Shown here: piece by piece, positions 22,348 to 31,850 of the stretch
How positions within the stretch are numbered: the stretch's first letter is position 1
Layout: each line of letters begins with the position of its first letter
Assembly (NCBI GenBank): GCA_033964015.1
Contig: CM066920.1
Span: 8,337,912 to 8,401,911, forward strand
Direction: 5' to 3'
DNA: 64,000 bases
Origin: Scolanthus callimorphus
Taxonomy: Eukaryota > Cnidaria > Anthozoa > Actiniaria > Edwardsiidae
Program-made: the position numbers and the translations under genes
Notes under the pieces: generated by a model
Database searches by the model: none
Told to the model about the DNA's origin: nothing
What the model saw: the letters and a program-made list of their open reading frames with translations, nothing else

Positions 22348-23073
22348 CATGTGAGCAATACGAAATACATGCCTTTGTATTCGAGCCCGAAAAAGGTGTA
22401 AGACGAGGGGTCTGAACATGACTGGGGGATACATAACGCGGGAGATTACCGACATGGTCTCACTTGAATTGGAGATCTTGAATCCAAAGGTCCATATTCC
22501 GCTCGTCATGGCACAGCCTAGTCTTGGGCGGTTCGACTGTGAGGGGTAGTACCAAGTGTGTGGAGGGTCGACTTTGCCCACTTCTCCACATATCAACAAA
22601 ATTCCCGATGAGACCCGGGAGTTCTTGTGGCTGGGCGATGAGACCCGGGAGTTGTTGTGGCTGGGCGAGGTCTTAAGCACTACGGGTGGAGGGGAACTGA
22701 AATCAGGCTTTATGCTCGTAAACTGACCTTTAAAAGGTTGGAAGAAATGCCCGCGACTTAAATCCCATAACGCCGAGAAAGTACCCTCACCGCAGTGATA
22801 ACTGGAAAGCAACCTCTCCCAACACGAAAGTAACGATAGATATTTCCCGCTCTGAAGTGATCGGGGTCGAAAACCATAACCTCTCAAGGCTTGACTACCA
22901 TTTCTGGAGAAAGGACCAACGAAGGGTTGGGCTCCTTGTGAGATGCCCCGAAGAAACGACAACGGCCTTAACGTTGGTTTAGCCAGGTGAACTCTTGTTG
23001 CGAATGAGGGGCAATTTGCATAGAAATGAACGAAAAGGCCAAGGTGACGAACAAGGAGACAAGACGAAAACAC
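22204..23073 (-). CDS. Unrecognised open frame downstream of the Gag-like gene
   Basis: An 870 bp open frame on the element's coding strand, where a polymerase would be expected. It contains a short internal repeat (SPSHNNSRVSS, SPSHKNSRVSS) and its end overlaps the 113 bp tandem array. I see no YxDD box, no RNase H acidic cluster and no tyrosine-recombinase R..HxxR..Y pattern, and composition near the end is that of the array. It may be chance; I do not assign a function. Confidence 0.25.
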   Translation of the reverse strand: MFSSCLLVRHLGLFVHFYANCPSFATRVHLAKPTLRPLSFLRGISQGAQPFVGPFSRNGSQALRGYGFRPRSLQSGKYLSLLSCWERLLSSYHCGEGTFSALWDLSRGHFFQPFKGQFTSIKPDFSSPPPVVLKTSPSHNNSRVSSPSHKNSRVSSGILLICGEVGKVDPPHTWYYPSQSNRPRLGCAMTSGIWTFGFKISNSSETMSVISRVMYPPVMFRPLVLHLFRARIQRHVFRIAHMCLSISSGWLCLMRFDHESAGLALYRPTCWLVVYTSLSCTFLARVGCV

Positions 23074-23082
23074 AAGGAACCC
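22348..23082. other. Retroelement body without recognised domain
   Basis: Holds the unrecognised downstream frame and a 27 bp direct duplication (GATGAGACCCGGGAGTTCTT and GATGAGACCCGGGAGTTGTT, at about 22607 and 22637). Confidence 0.5.
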
Positions 23083-23152
23083 AACCCTTCGGTGATCCGG
23101 ATTTGGACTATGTCCATGTGGACGCTATTAAGGCCCCCCCGATCACCGAAGG
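23083..23152. repeat. Inverted repeat hairpin between the Gag-like gene and the downstream frame
   Basis: CCCTTCGGTGATCC and its near complement GATCACCGAAGGG bracket about 40 bp. On RNA this would form a stable stem shortly after the Gag-like stop codon, so it could act in 3' end formation. Confidence 0.5.
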
Positions 23153-23364
23153 GATAAAGGGTGGAGAATAGATGCCTAAGAATATACTAACCAAACAATT
23201 ATGCTGTATAAAAGGTGGTCGAAGTACGAGCGCAAACTTCGTAAATGCAAAGAACCTTTAATTATAATTCATTCAGACTGGTTGTACATCCCAGCTCATT
23301 GTTTAGTTTACATCTTTATTATCTATTATTTTTATTATCCAGGGTACAGTTCAGATAAGGAAAG

Positions 23365-23883
23365 TTAGTACTGAGCTCCATTCCACAGTCCTCGGCCCGA
23401 ATTCCTTCCCCTTTGCTGGGTTCGGAGAGGGCAACTTCTAGCATAATGACCCCACTTGTAACAATTATAACATTGCACGTATTGGTACGGGGCTGAGCTG
23501 TTCCTCCTGAGGGTACGCCCCAACAGCGGCTGAGGCTTGGTCCCTCCCTTCAAAATCGAGGCAGCTTCTTTGGCCATTTTGGCGCGGATGGGGTCACCAA
23601 GAAGGCCGACCAATAACCGCTGGAGCTGAGCATCCTCGATAGACGAAAGCCTAGCAGTGACTTCATCGAGGGCGGCTGAATACTTCTCCGCTTTCTCATG
23701 GGCCTGGGAACGTGATGTCCTCACAAGAGCCTGCAAGAGTTCGATAACCTCTAGCCGGTCGAACATTGTGATATGCCTGTTAAGGTAACGCCTCAAGGAA
23801 GCTAATGCGACAGTGCAGCTCTCAGATGCCCTCTCTTATTCCATGGCTTTTACCCTGTCTTTTAATACTTTGACCCGGTCGGG
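23365..23883 (-). CDS. Gag-like gene exon 2 with CCHC zinc knuckle, one in-frame stop
   Basis: The open stretch reads through a helical, charged segment (SQAHEKAEKYSAALDEVTARL) to a CCHC zinc knuckle (C-x2-C-x4-H-x4-C, coded by 23472-23431) and an Arg/Gly-rich tail; the stop is at 23365-23367. CCHC knuckles bind nucleic acid and mark retroelement Gag proteins. Upstream, a long pyrimidine tract and TTGTAG place a strong acceptor at 23884/23883, in phase with exon 1. Between the acceptor and the helix the frame is open except for a TAA at 23838-23836, so this copy is probably inactive unless the stop is read through or is an error. A host zinc-knuckle gene is the alternative; the flanking split repeats argue for a mobile element. 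Confidence 0.62.
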
Positions 23884-24199
23884 CTACAAGAGGGTGAAAA
23901 GGGGAAGAAAAAAGAAATTACTATGGTGCTATTAGCAGACACTACGACATGCTGACATCGTTATCTGTTGCGCCTGCTATATAGGCACCCACAACTATAT
24001 CTATATTGCGTACCCAACCAACCATTGCAGTTACTACTCTTATTCCTCGTGTCTGCAATTACGAATATTATCACCCCCGTAGCGAGTATCGCTGACATCT
24101 TACTGTCACGAAGATACCCTAATAGCTACCACTGCGTACAACGATCCCCCTTTTTAGCTAATACTGCGCACACTAATGTCCCTATTAGCTACTACTGTG

Positions 24200-27100
24200 C
24201 ACACTATTACCCCTTGTAGTTACTAATGCCCACAGTATTACACTATGCAGCCACAACTGCGCATACTATTACCCCATGCAGCTACTACTGCGCACACGAT
24301 TACCCTTTGCAGCTACTACTGAGCGCGCATACCATTACCCCCTGCAGCTACTACTGCGCACACTTTTACCCCTGCAGCTACTACCGCGCACACTATTACA
24401 CTGGCAGCTACTACTGCGCACATTATTAGCCCTGCAGCTACGCTGCGCACACTATTATCCCATGCAGCTATGCTGCGCACACTATTACCCCGTGGAGCTA
24501 CTACTGCGCACACTATTACCCCATGCAGCTACTACTGCGCATACTATTACCCCATGCAGCTACTACTGCGCACACTATTACCCTTGCAGCTACTACTGCG
24601 CACACTATTACCCCTTGCAACTACTACTGTGCACACTATTACCCTTGCAGCTACTACTGCGCACACTATAACTCTTGCAGTTACCACTGCGCATACTATT
24701 GCCCATGCAGCTACTACTGCGCACACTATTACCACTAGCAGCTACTACTGCACACTATTACCCCGTGCAGCTACTATTGTACACACAATTATCCCATGCA
24801 GCTACAACTTCGCACACTATTACCCCATGCAGCTACTACTGCACACACTTTTACCCTTGCAGCTACTACTGCGCACTATTGCCCCTTGTAGTTACTATTG
24901 CGCACACTATTACCCTTGCAGCTACTACTGTGCATACTATTACCCCATGCAGCTACTACTGCGCACACGATTACCCCATGCAGCTACTACTGCACACACT
25001 ATTACCGTTGCAGCTACTACTGCGCACACTATTGCCCCTTGTAGTTACTATTGCGCACACTATTACCCTTGCAACTACTACTGCGCACACTATTGCCCCT
25101 TGTAGTTACTATTGCGCACACTATTACCCTTGCAACTACTGTGCATACTATTACCCCATGCAGCTACTACTGCGCACACTATTGCCCCATGCAGCTACTA
25201 CTGCACACACTATTACCCTGGCAGCTACTACTGCGCACACTTTTACCCCTGCAGCTACTACCGCGCACACTATTACACTGGCAGCTACTACTGAGCCCAT
25301 TATTAGCCCTGCAGCTACTACTGCGCACACTATTACCCCATGCAGCTACTACTGTGCATACTATTACCCCATGCAGCTACTACTGCGCACACTATTACCC
25401 TTGCAGCTACTACTGCGCACACTATTACCCCTTGCAACTACTACTGCGCCCACTATTACCCTTGCAGCTACTATTGCGCACACTATTACCCCATGCAGCT
25501 ACCACTGCGCACACTATTACCCTTGCAGCTACTACTGCGCACACTATTACCCCTTGCAGCTACTACTGCACACACTATTACCGTTGCAGCTACTACTGCG
25601 CACACTATTGCCCCTTGTAGTTACTATTGCGCACACTATTACCCTTCGCAACTACTACTGCGCACACTATTGCCCCTTGTAGTTACTATTGCGCACACTA
25701 TTACCCTTGCAACTACTGTGCATACTATTACCCCATGCAGCTACTACTGCGCACACTATTGCCCCATGCAGCTACTACTGCGCACACTATTACCCTGGCA
25801 GCTACTACTGCGCACACTTTTACCCCTGCAGCTACTACCGCGCACACTATTACACTGGCAGCTACTACTGAGCCCATTATTAGCCCTGCAGCTACTACTG
25901 CGCACACTATTACCCCATGCAGCTACTACTGTGCATACTATTACCCCATGCAGCTACTACTGCGCACACTATTACCCTTGCAGCTACTACTGCGCACACT
26001 ATTACCCCTTGCAACTACTACTGCGCCCACTATTACCCTTGCAGCTACTATTGCGCACACTATTACCCCATGCAGCTACCACTGCGCACACTATTACCCT
26101 TGCAGCTACTACTGCGCACACTATAACTCTTGCAGTTACCACTGCGCATACTATTGCCCATGCAGCTACTACTGCGCACACTATTACCCTTGCAACTACT
26201 ACTGCGCACACTATAACTCTTGCAGTTACCACTGCGCATACTATTGCCCATGCAGCTACTACTGCGCACACTATTACCCCATGCAGCTACTACTGCACAC
26301 ACTTTTACCCTTGCAGCTACTACTGCGCACTATTGCCCCTTGTAGTTACTATTGCGCACACTATTACCCTTGCAGCTATTACTGTGCATACTATTACCCC
26401 ATGCAGCTACTACTGCGCACACTTTTACCCCATGCAGCTACTACTGCACACACTATTACCCTTGCAGCTACTACTGCGCACACTATTGCCCCTTGTAGTT
26501 ACTATTGCGCACACTATTACCCTTGCAGCTACTACTGTGCATATTATTACCCCATGCAGCTACTACTGCGCACACTATTACCCCATGCAGCTACTACTGC
26601 ACACACTATTACCCTTGCAGCTACTACTGCGCACACTATTGCCCCTTGTAGTTACTATTGCGCACACTATTACCCTTGCAACTACTATTGCGCACACTAT
26701 TACCCCATGATGCTACTACTGCGCACACTATTGCCCCTTGCAGCTACTGCTGCGCACACTATTACCTCTTGAAGTTACTTTTGCGCACACTATTACCCTT
26801 GCAGCTACTACTGCGCACACTATTACACCATGCAGCTACTACTGCGCACACTATTACCCTTGCAGCTACTACTGCGCACACTATTACCCTTGCAGCTACT
26901 ACTGCGCACACTATTACCCCATGCAGCTATTACTGCGCACACTATTACCCTTGCAGCTACTACTACGCACACTATTACCCCATGCAGCTACTACTGCGCA
27001 CACTATTACCCTTGCAGCTACTACTGCGCACACTATTACCCGTGCAGCTACTACTGCGCACACTATAACCCCTTGCAACTACTACTGCACACACTATTAC

Positions 27101-27335
27101 TCTTGCAGCTACTACTGCGCACACTATTACCCTTGCAGCTACTACTGTGCACACTATTACCCTTGCAGCTACTACTGCGCACACTATTACCCCATGCAGC
27201 TACTACTGCGCACACTATTACCCCGCGCAGCTACGTTTGCGCACACAATTATCCCATGCAGCTACTATTGCGCACACAATTATCCCATGCAGCTACCACT
27301 GCACACATACCCCTAGTAGTTACTACCGTGCACAC
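24200..27335. repeat. Large 30-31 bp minisatellite inside the Gag-like intron
   Basis: About 100 tandem units related to GCAGCTACTACTGCGCACAC followed by TATTACCCCAT or TATTACCCTT fill 3.1 kb. Units differ by CCCCAT/CCCTT/CCCCTTG endings, so 30 and 31 bp forms alternate and reading frames drift. Blocks of units are themselves duplicated (offset 577 bp between about 25085-25660 and 25662-26237). Long open frames here are a by-product of the repeats. The array lies between the inferred donor at 27780 and acceptor at 23884. Confidence 0.95.
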
Positions 27336-27780
27336 AAATTATCTAGCCGCAATTCTGTATCCGAGCCCGGCTCCCGTAATGAAGAGAAAACATAAGGACC
27401 AAAAGTTTACGAGTAGATGAAGAGGAAATACGAAATTAGAATTGCGAGTACACCCAAAACACAAGACATAAAAGCAGGTAGAACTCCCTTGGGTACTGTA
27501 GTAAGAAAGCAAACGAATGCCGTAGTGCAAATGGAATAGCGAATGTAAACATGTTACGAAATAGCAAACCAACCAGAGAGTTAAACAAATCAACCGAAGT
27601 TGCAAATTCGGACTAAAAATAGTTACCGGAGATGAGCGAACAGGTGTAAACGTAAGCTACACAAACCAAGTCCCCGGACGAACGTGTAAAGGCAATACTG
27701 AATACAGGGACGGACGAGAGCCGGGACAGAATGTGCGACAATAAATAAATACTATAAAGGCATTAAAGAATAAGCTCTAC

Positions 27781-27951
27781 CTGTTCGGCTTCATTCGGAG
27801 CTGGAGCAGCGACTGCTGCGGGAACCGGTTTTGCCGGTACGTCCAAAACTGGCGCTGGGGCAACGACTGCCGGAGGGTTTGGAACTGCCACAGGAGCCGG
27901 AACAACGGCAGGGAGAGCGCCATGAGGAAGAGGGAGATCTCTAGCGGCCAT
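27781..27951 (-). CDS. Gag-like gene exon 1 of the retroelement
   Basis: 57 codons from ATG at 27951, rich in Ala, Pro and Val (PLPHGALPAVVPAPVAVPN at the start). The frame closes after only five more codons, but a consensus donor (GAACAG|GTAGAG) at 27781/27780 ends the exon in phase 0, which matches the acceptor of exon 2. The Pro/Ala-rich N-terminus has low sequence information, so homology cannot be judged by eye. Confidence 0.5.
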
Positions 27952-28002
27952 TTATTACAAGTACAGTACGCTTGAGGTGCTGGTGGTGGTCGACGAGGAA
28001 TT

Positions 28003-28193
28003 GTGAACTTCACGGCTTGCGAAAGACTCCCCGGCGGCAGCTTCTTGCGAACCGAACTCAGGGAAATGGGTGACTGATTGTGAAACCACGCTGCCAAACA
28101 TGTTGCCTACAACGCGCAGACTCCCAAGACTCCATATTTGGGTTGTTGTTCAAATTCTTTCGTGGCGTGGCAATAATGTATGCAGTGAGAATA
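28003..28193 (-). repeat. Terminal repeat A1 of the retroelement
   Basis: A 191 bp direct repeat of 21291-21479 with a small indel near its inner end. It forms the 5' end of the element and would carry the promoter for the Gag-like gene, whose ATG is 52 bp inside it. Confidence 0.75.
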
Positions 28194-28305
28194 TTGCGCC
28201 CATTATTTGGGTCCAATAATACTTTCGGCTTTGGAAAACGTCTTTCGATTAGAACTGGGTTTTCATTTTTTGATTGGACGATAGACGACGGAGGCGCTTT
28301 TATAT

Positions 28306-28470
28306 ATGGAACAACCAACAGGGAGCCTTTTGTTTGCGAGTTTTGATACCAATGTGGCAGGGCCTGGTAGACTTTACGAGCCTGATAAATCTCTCCCTCC
28401 TTTATTGAGAGAAGAAATGGTTGATCAGTATTATCAGGGATATTCCAAGAACCGTAAAGCCAGTGCTTAA
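28306..28470 (+). CDS. Short unrecognised ORF next to the retroelement 5' end
   Basis: 54 codons from ATG to TAA. Composition looks protein-like (segments FASFDTNVAGPGRLYEPD and LPPLLREEMVDQYYQGYSK) and the start lies 110 bp outside the retroelement. It may be a fragment of a gene or of another transposon that the element entered. I do not recognise it. Confidence 0.3.
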   Translation: MEQPTGSLLFASFDTNVAGPGRLYEPDKSLPPLLREEMVDQYYQGYSKNRKASA

Positions 28471-28649
28471 GAGTGTCAGGGCATGGTGTCAGGAAGATAA
28501 TCTAGCCGAAAGCCGAGTTCGAATTGGAAGACGACTTTCTCAAGCCAAATTCATTATTAAATCGAATAATGCATCCAATCCATTCCAAAAGAATCAACTC
28601 ATTATTGCGCTATAGAGGGGGACGCTTGAGTGCCTTTGGCTGTAATGTG

Positions 28650-28780
28650 TGTTTCCAATAAATATCCATGCCCCCCCCCACGAAAGGGATTGGAAATTGG
28701 GGGTCAAAGGCCTAGGAATTTCCAGAGGGGTGGGGGGTTAACGACCGGATGAAAAATTTCCAGATGGTTAGCAAACCGCA
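28650..28780. mobile_element. G/C-run fold-back element of the TTTCCAGA...GGGGTGGGG type
   Basis: CCATGCCCCCCCCCACGAAA and GGAATTTCCAGAGGGGTGGG lie in the pattern seen at 29690-29805 and 38517-38702. Boundaries are approximate. Confidence 0.45.
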
Positions 28781-29669
28781 TTTCTCATATCGAGTCGAAA
28801 ACGCGCTAATTTTGCGTGAATGTTTTTGTTTTTCGCTGAAAAGACATTGTTGACGCTTTCTACAATTAATTAATCACCTTTTCAAAAACAATGAAATATG
28901 GTAAAATTAACTTCTTGTTTTACCATTTGAGAATCCCTCTATTTTCTGTAGCGAAACTGCTAAGAAGCGTGTTAGTTGTCTAGAATCCTCCGCGCAAAAT
29001 TTGTCGAAGAGATGCAACACGTTCGAGAAAACTAGTGATTTGCTCCTAAAGAAGCTGTGATTTGGCTTTCTTGTCCCAAGTCTCAAGTATTACAGAAATG
29101 TATTTCCTTGTCAATAGTCTAGAATATCAAGAAAAACTCTAAAAATTCTGGTCAAAGAATTAATTTTACGCTAGTGATGTGCGTCCCCAGCTGAGCGCCA
29201 AAACATTCAGGCATTCAGAAACCAATCAGAGGAGTGACATTTCCCACGATCATGTTCACCAAGGGAATAATAACAACTGAATGGCTTCCCTAGATTTTGC
29301 GCACCCGTTAATCCTTGCTTTCTTTTTTTGCAATCTATTTTTATTGTTATTTTTTGTAAAACGAGACCATTGTTCAGGTTACATTTTTACTAATATCTTT
29401 ATTTACGTTTTCTGTCTAAAGCGGTTTGTGAGTTGCTGTTTGTTGTACACGTGAAATTATGAGAATGCGTAACATGGCGTCTTGCCTAGGTCATCTTTTT
29501 TGAAAAGAACGTAATATTTACGCAAATAGCAACTCTCTTTTAAACTCCTAATTACAAACATTGCAAACATTTTTTCGCCCTGTTCAGAAAATATTGTTGC
29601 ACCTATTCGGAGCGTGCTTTTGCAATTATACTCCGTATACCCCATATTCAGTCGACGTTTTTTTCCGAC

Positions 29670-29805
29670 ATCGAAATTTCCAGATGGGTGTGGGGGATAA
29701 AATTTTTATGTGCGGAAATTCCAGAGGGGTGGGGGGGGGCATTTCTGAACACCCTTCCGTGGGGGGGGGGGGGGGGGGTATGGATATTTTGTGGAAACAC
29801 ACAAT
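29670..29805. mobile_element. G-run element (GGAAATTCCAGAGGGGTGGG)
   Basis: Two G runs (9 and about 19) with CATTTCTGAACACCCTTCCG between them. Shares TTCCAGAGGGGTGGGGGG with its relatives. Confidence 0.5.
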
Positions 29806-30197
29806 TGTATTCATCTGAGTGGTAGTGTAGTTTGTTTTGTGTTACCTGAATGATTTTGGTCTGAAACTCAACCCTGGTGATAATTCAAGGATTCCAAAAT
29901 CTTTCCGATTTTTCATTTTTGTGTTGGATTCACAAAGTACAAAATATTTATCTTCAAGCGAAGTTCAATGACGCACAATAGCATCCCACATGATAATTAG
30001 TAGTTGCAAATCAGCCCATCAATCGCCAGAAAGGATTAGATAAAATCTTTCTTTTGGCGATTGTAATATGGACCCTCTGTACATGCCAAAATGTACACAT
30101 GCCTGGCAAATACCGTGAATCCCAGGTTTTTTTTTGTCCAAAGCAAGACCAGAATCATTCCGGAACAGCTAACAACATCCAATAGATTGAGGATTGA

Positions 30198-30386
30198 CAA
30201 ATGGTGTCTACATCTTGTTGCCACCCAATTCAGATCATGTGATGATTCCTTTGGGTGGATTTGTTTGTTAGTTCTGCACATACACTTGTGTAATCAGTCG
30301 AGTTAGAGAAATTAGACAATTTTAACCACCCAAAGGAATCGTCACATGATCAGAATTGGGTGGCAACAAGATGTAAACACCATTTG
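30198..30386. mobile_element. CAAATGGTGTCTACATC fold-back element with ~60 bp arms
   Basis: Arms 30198-30258 and 30328-30386 are near-exact inverted copies (GTTGCCACCCAATTCAGATC). Intergenic. Confidence 0.85.
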
Positions 30387-30426
30387 CTGATTTGGTCTTT
30401 TGAGACAGCTATGTGTATACCCAAGG

Positions 30427-30652
30427 GGGAGGACTCCCATATGTTGTAGGGCAGGGGTGCTTGTCGTATCTTTTAGGGGCTAACATTCAGGTTCAGAGTT
30501 TGACGAAAAAATGCTAATTTTACCAGAAGATGGTATCTTTTAGGGGTTAAAATTCTGGTTGACCATGCCTAGATTGGTATCTTTTAAGGTTGAAATTTTA
30601 TTTTCCTGACAAGCACCCCCAATGAATGACATATGGGAGTCCCCCCCAGGTG
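30427..30652. mobile_element. GGACTCCCATATGT inverted-repeat element
   Basis: GGACTCCCATATGTTGTAGG on the left and CATATGGGAGTCCCCCC on the right, with GGGGTGCTTGTC / GACAAGCACCCCC inside. TATCTTTTAGGGG-type motif is repeated three times within. Confidence 0.7.
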
Positions 30653-30782
30653 TGTACATGTACATCTATTGTCCCTATTTCAGAAAAGGTTGCACTATCA
30701 CTGTCTGTTGTGGCCTGTGGTGCAAAACATCATGGACTGGGTTTCAGGATAAATATAGCCATACGTATCACTCTACTTATGC

Positions 30783-31002
30783 CATTCTCTTTCCCAGAGC
30801 TCCCCGGCTCGTCTCCTCCCGGGGGAGGCTCTGGTGACATCCATTTGAGGACCTTTGCTGATTGGCTGGTTTTGAACATTGGTGCTTGCGCAGACATATC
30901 TTTCTCTCAACGGCTCTGTATCAAATCTCGCGCATGCGTCAGTGGCTGTCACCAGAGCCTCCCCCGCGAGGAGACGAGCCGGGAGCTCTGGGTACGAGAA
31001 TG
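30783..31002. mobile_element. CATTCTCG-family element with 9 bp target duplication
   Basis: Terminal inverted repeats of about 35 bp (CCCAGAGCTCCCCGGCTCGTC) are flanked on both sides by TACTTATGC. TIR length and 9 bp duplication fit a Mutator-like (MULE) non-autonomous element. Intergenic. Confidence 0.85.
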
Positions 31003-31603
31003 TACTTATGCTAACACAATAATTTTCTTGAAAGTTTCTCCTATGATGCACCACAGGCTACAACAGATGGTTGTGATGGTGCCAACCTTTTCTGAGATAG
31101 GTGTATGGTTCCATCCACCATCCACACTATGACATCCGTTTTCGAAAACAATACAGGTCCCTGCCATTTTTCAAGCATTTAGCTGGTTTGTTGTAGTGTG
31201 GGTGGGAGGGCATATGGATGGTTCCTCAAATCTTAGGTAAAGAGACTAAGGCCTAGTACGTACGCCACTCTTATCATGAGCAGATCCAACCTGTTGCCTT
31301 GAAATACGCGAAAATCGGGGCATTTAAATGGATTCTACATTACTGATATGATTTAGAATAGTCCAGGTGACAGGCAGACCAGAGATGAACGAACAATATT
31401 GTTTTATCGAGATTTTGCAATTGGAGCGGCGTATGTACTAGGCATAACATAATTGTGTTGTATTTGCATTAATCAATTTTATTAACACTCCTGTATACTG
31501 CTGTAAATACATGTGCAAGTATGAATAAAAATCTTAATGGTTAGTGTATTGTTAATTTATTCCAACTTTAGGAGGTATGTAAGTACCTTTTTTGAAATTA
31601 AAA
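31003..31603. other. Intergenic DNA with a fragment of the GTCCACACTA family
   Basis: CCATCCACACTATGACATCC at about 31118 and GTAGTGTGGGTGGG at about 31194 look like a short decayed relative of 12390-12784. Otherwise nothing recognised. Confidence 0.4.
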
Positions 31604-31850
31604 AAAGTCCCACAAGGCCCCTCTGACCCCAGCTATTGATGCTCCTGTCAGCACCAGTAGTGTGCCACTCACTACACTCAGTACTGAAACTCCTGCACAA
31701 GCTCCAAACTGCTCATCAGACGGTATCTCCTCAGCTCTCAAGGCTTCAACTCTGGGGCACCAGGACATTGTCATTCACACTTTCCAGGTGTCTCATATGA
31801 TTGATGTTACCATGGTGATAGGAACAAACGCATGCAGTACATTCAGTGGT
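31604..31850 (+). pseudogene. Coding-like segment, first half of an inverted pair
   Basis: The frame carries APNCSSDGISSALKASTLG and then HQDIVIHTFQVSHMID, shared almost unchanged with the inverted copy at 34326-34575. The start of the unit (AAAAGTCCCACAAGGCC) is also shared, but the frames there do not connect, so both copies look decayed. Family not recognised. Confidence 0.4.

Larger units (their letters stand above)
21154..28193 (-). mobile_element. Split-direct-repeat retroelement (PAT/Ngaro-like), apparently non-autonomous
   Basis: Read on the - strand, the order is A1 (28193-28003), body, B1 (21543-21478), A2 (21479-21291), B2 (21219-21154). A1 and A2 are ~190 bp near-identical direct repeats. 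B1 and B2 are 66 bp identical repeats. B1 abuts A2, sharing TA. This A1-body-B1-A2-B2 layout is the known signature of PAT/Ngaro-type tyrosine-recombinase retroelements in the DIRS order. The body encodes a two-exon Gag-like protein with a zinc knuckle, then a 113 bp tandem array. I found no reverse transcriptase, RNase H or recombinase motif, so any movement would need helper proteins. About 70 bp between A2 and B2 is not clearly matched elsewhere. An unusual LTR element with rearranged ends is the main alternative. Confidence 0.65.

Noticed and set aside
22204..23073. Reverse transcriptase or tyrosine recombinase of the retroelement
   Set aside because: No catalytic motif visible; listed only as an unrecognised frame with low confidence.
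24200..27335. Long open frames of up to 456 codons with repeated YYCAHYYP-like peptides, and a CRISPR-like look of short direct repeats
   Set aside because: They come from a contiguous 30-31 bp tandem array with no unique spacers. Frames are open in several phases and on both strands, and the array lies in an inferred intron.
21291..28193. Simple LTR retrotransposon bounded by the ~190 bp repeats
   Set aside because: The 66 bp repeats flanking only the left copy, with one junction abutting it, fit split direct repeats better than plain LTRs; no target duplication was seen outside the 190 bp repeats.
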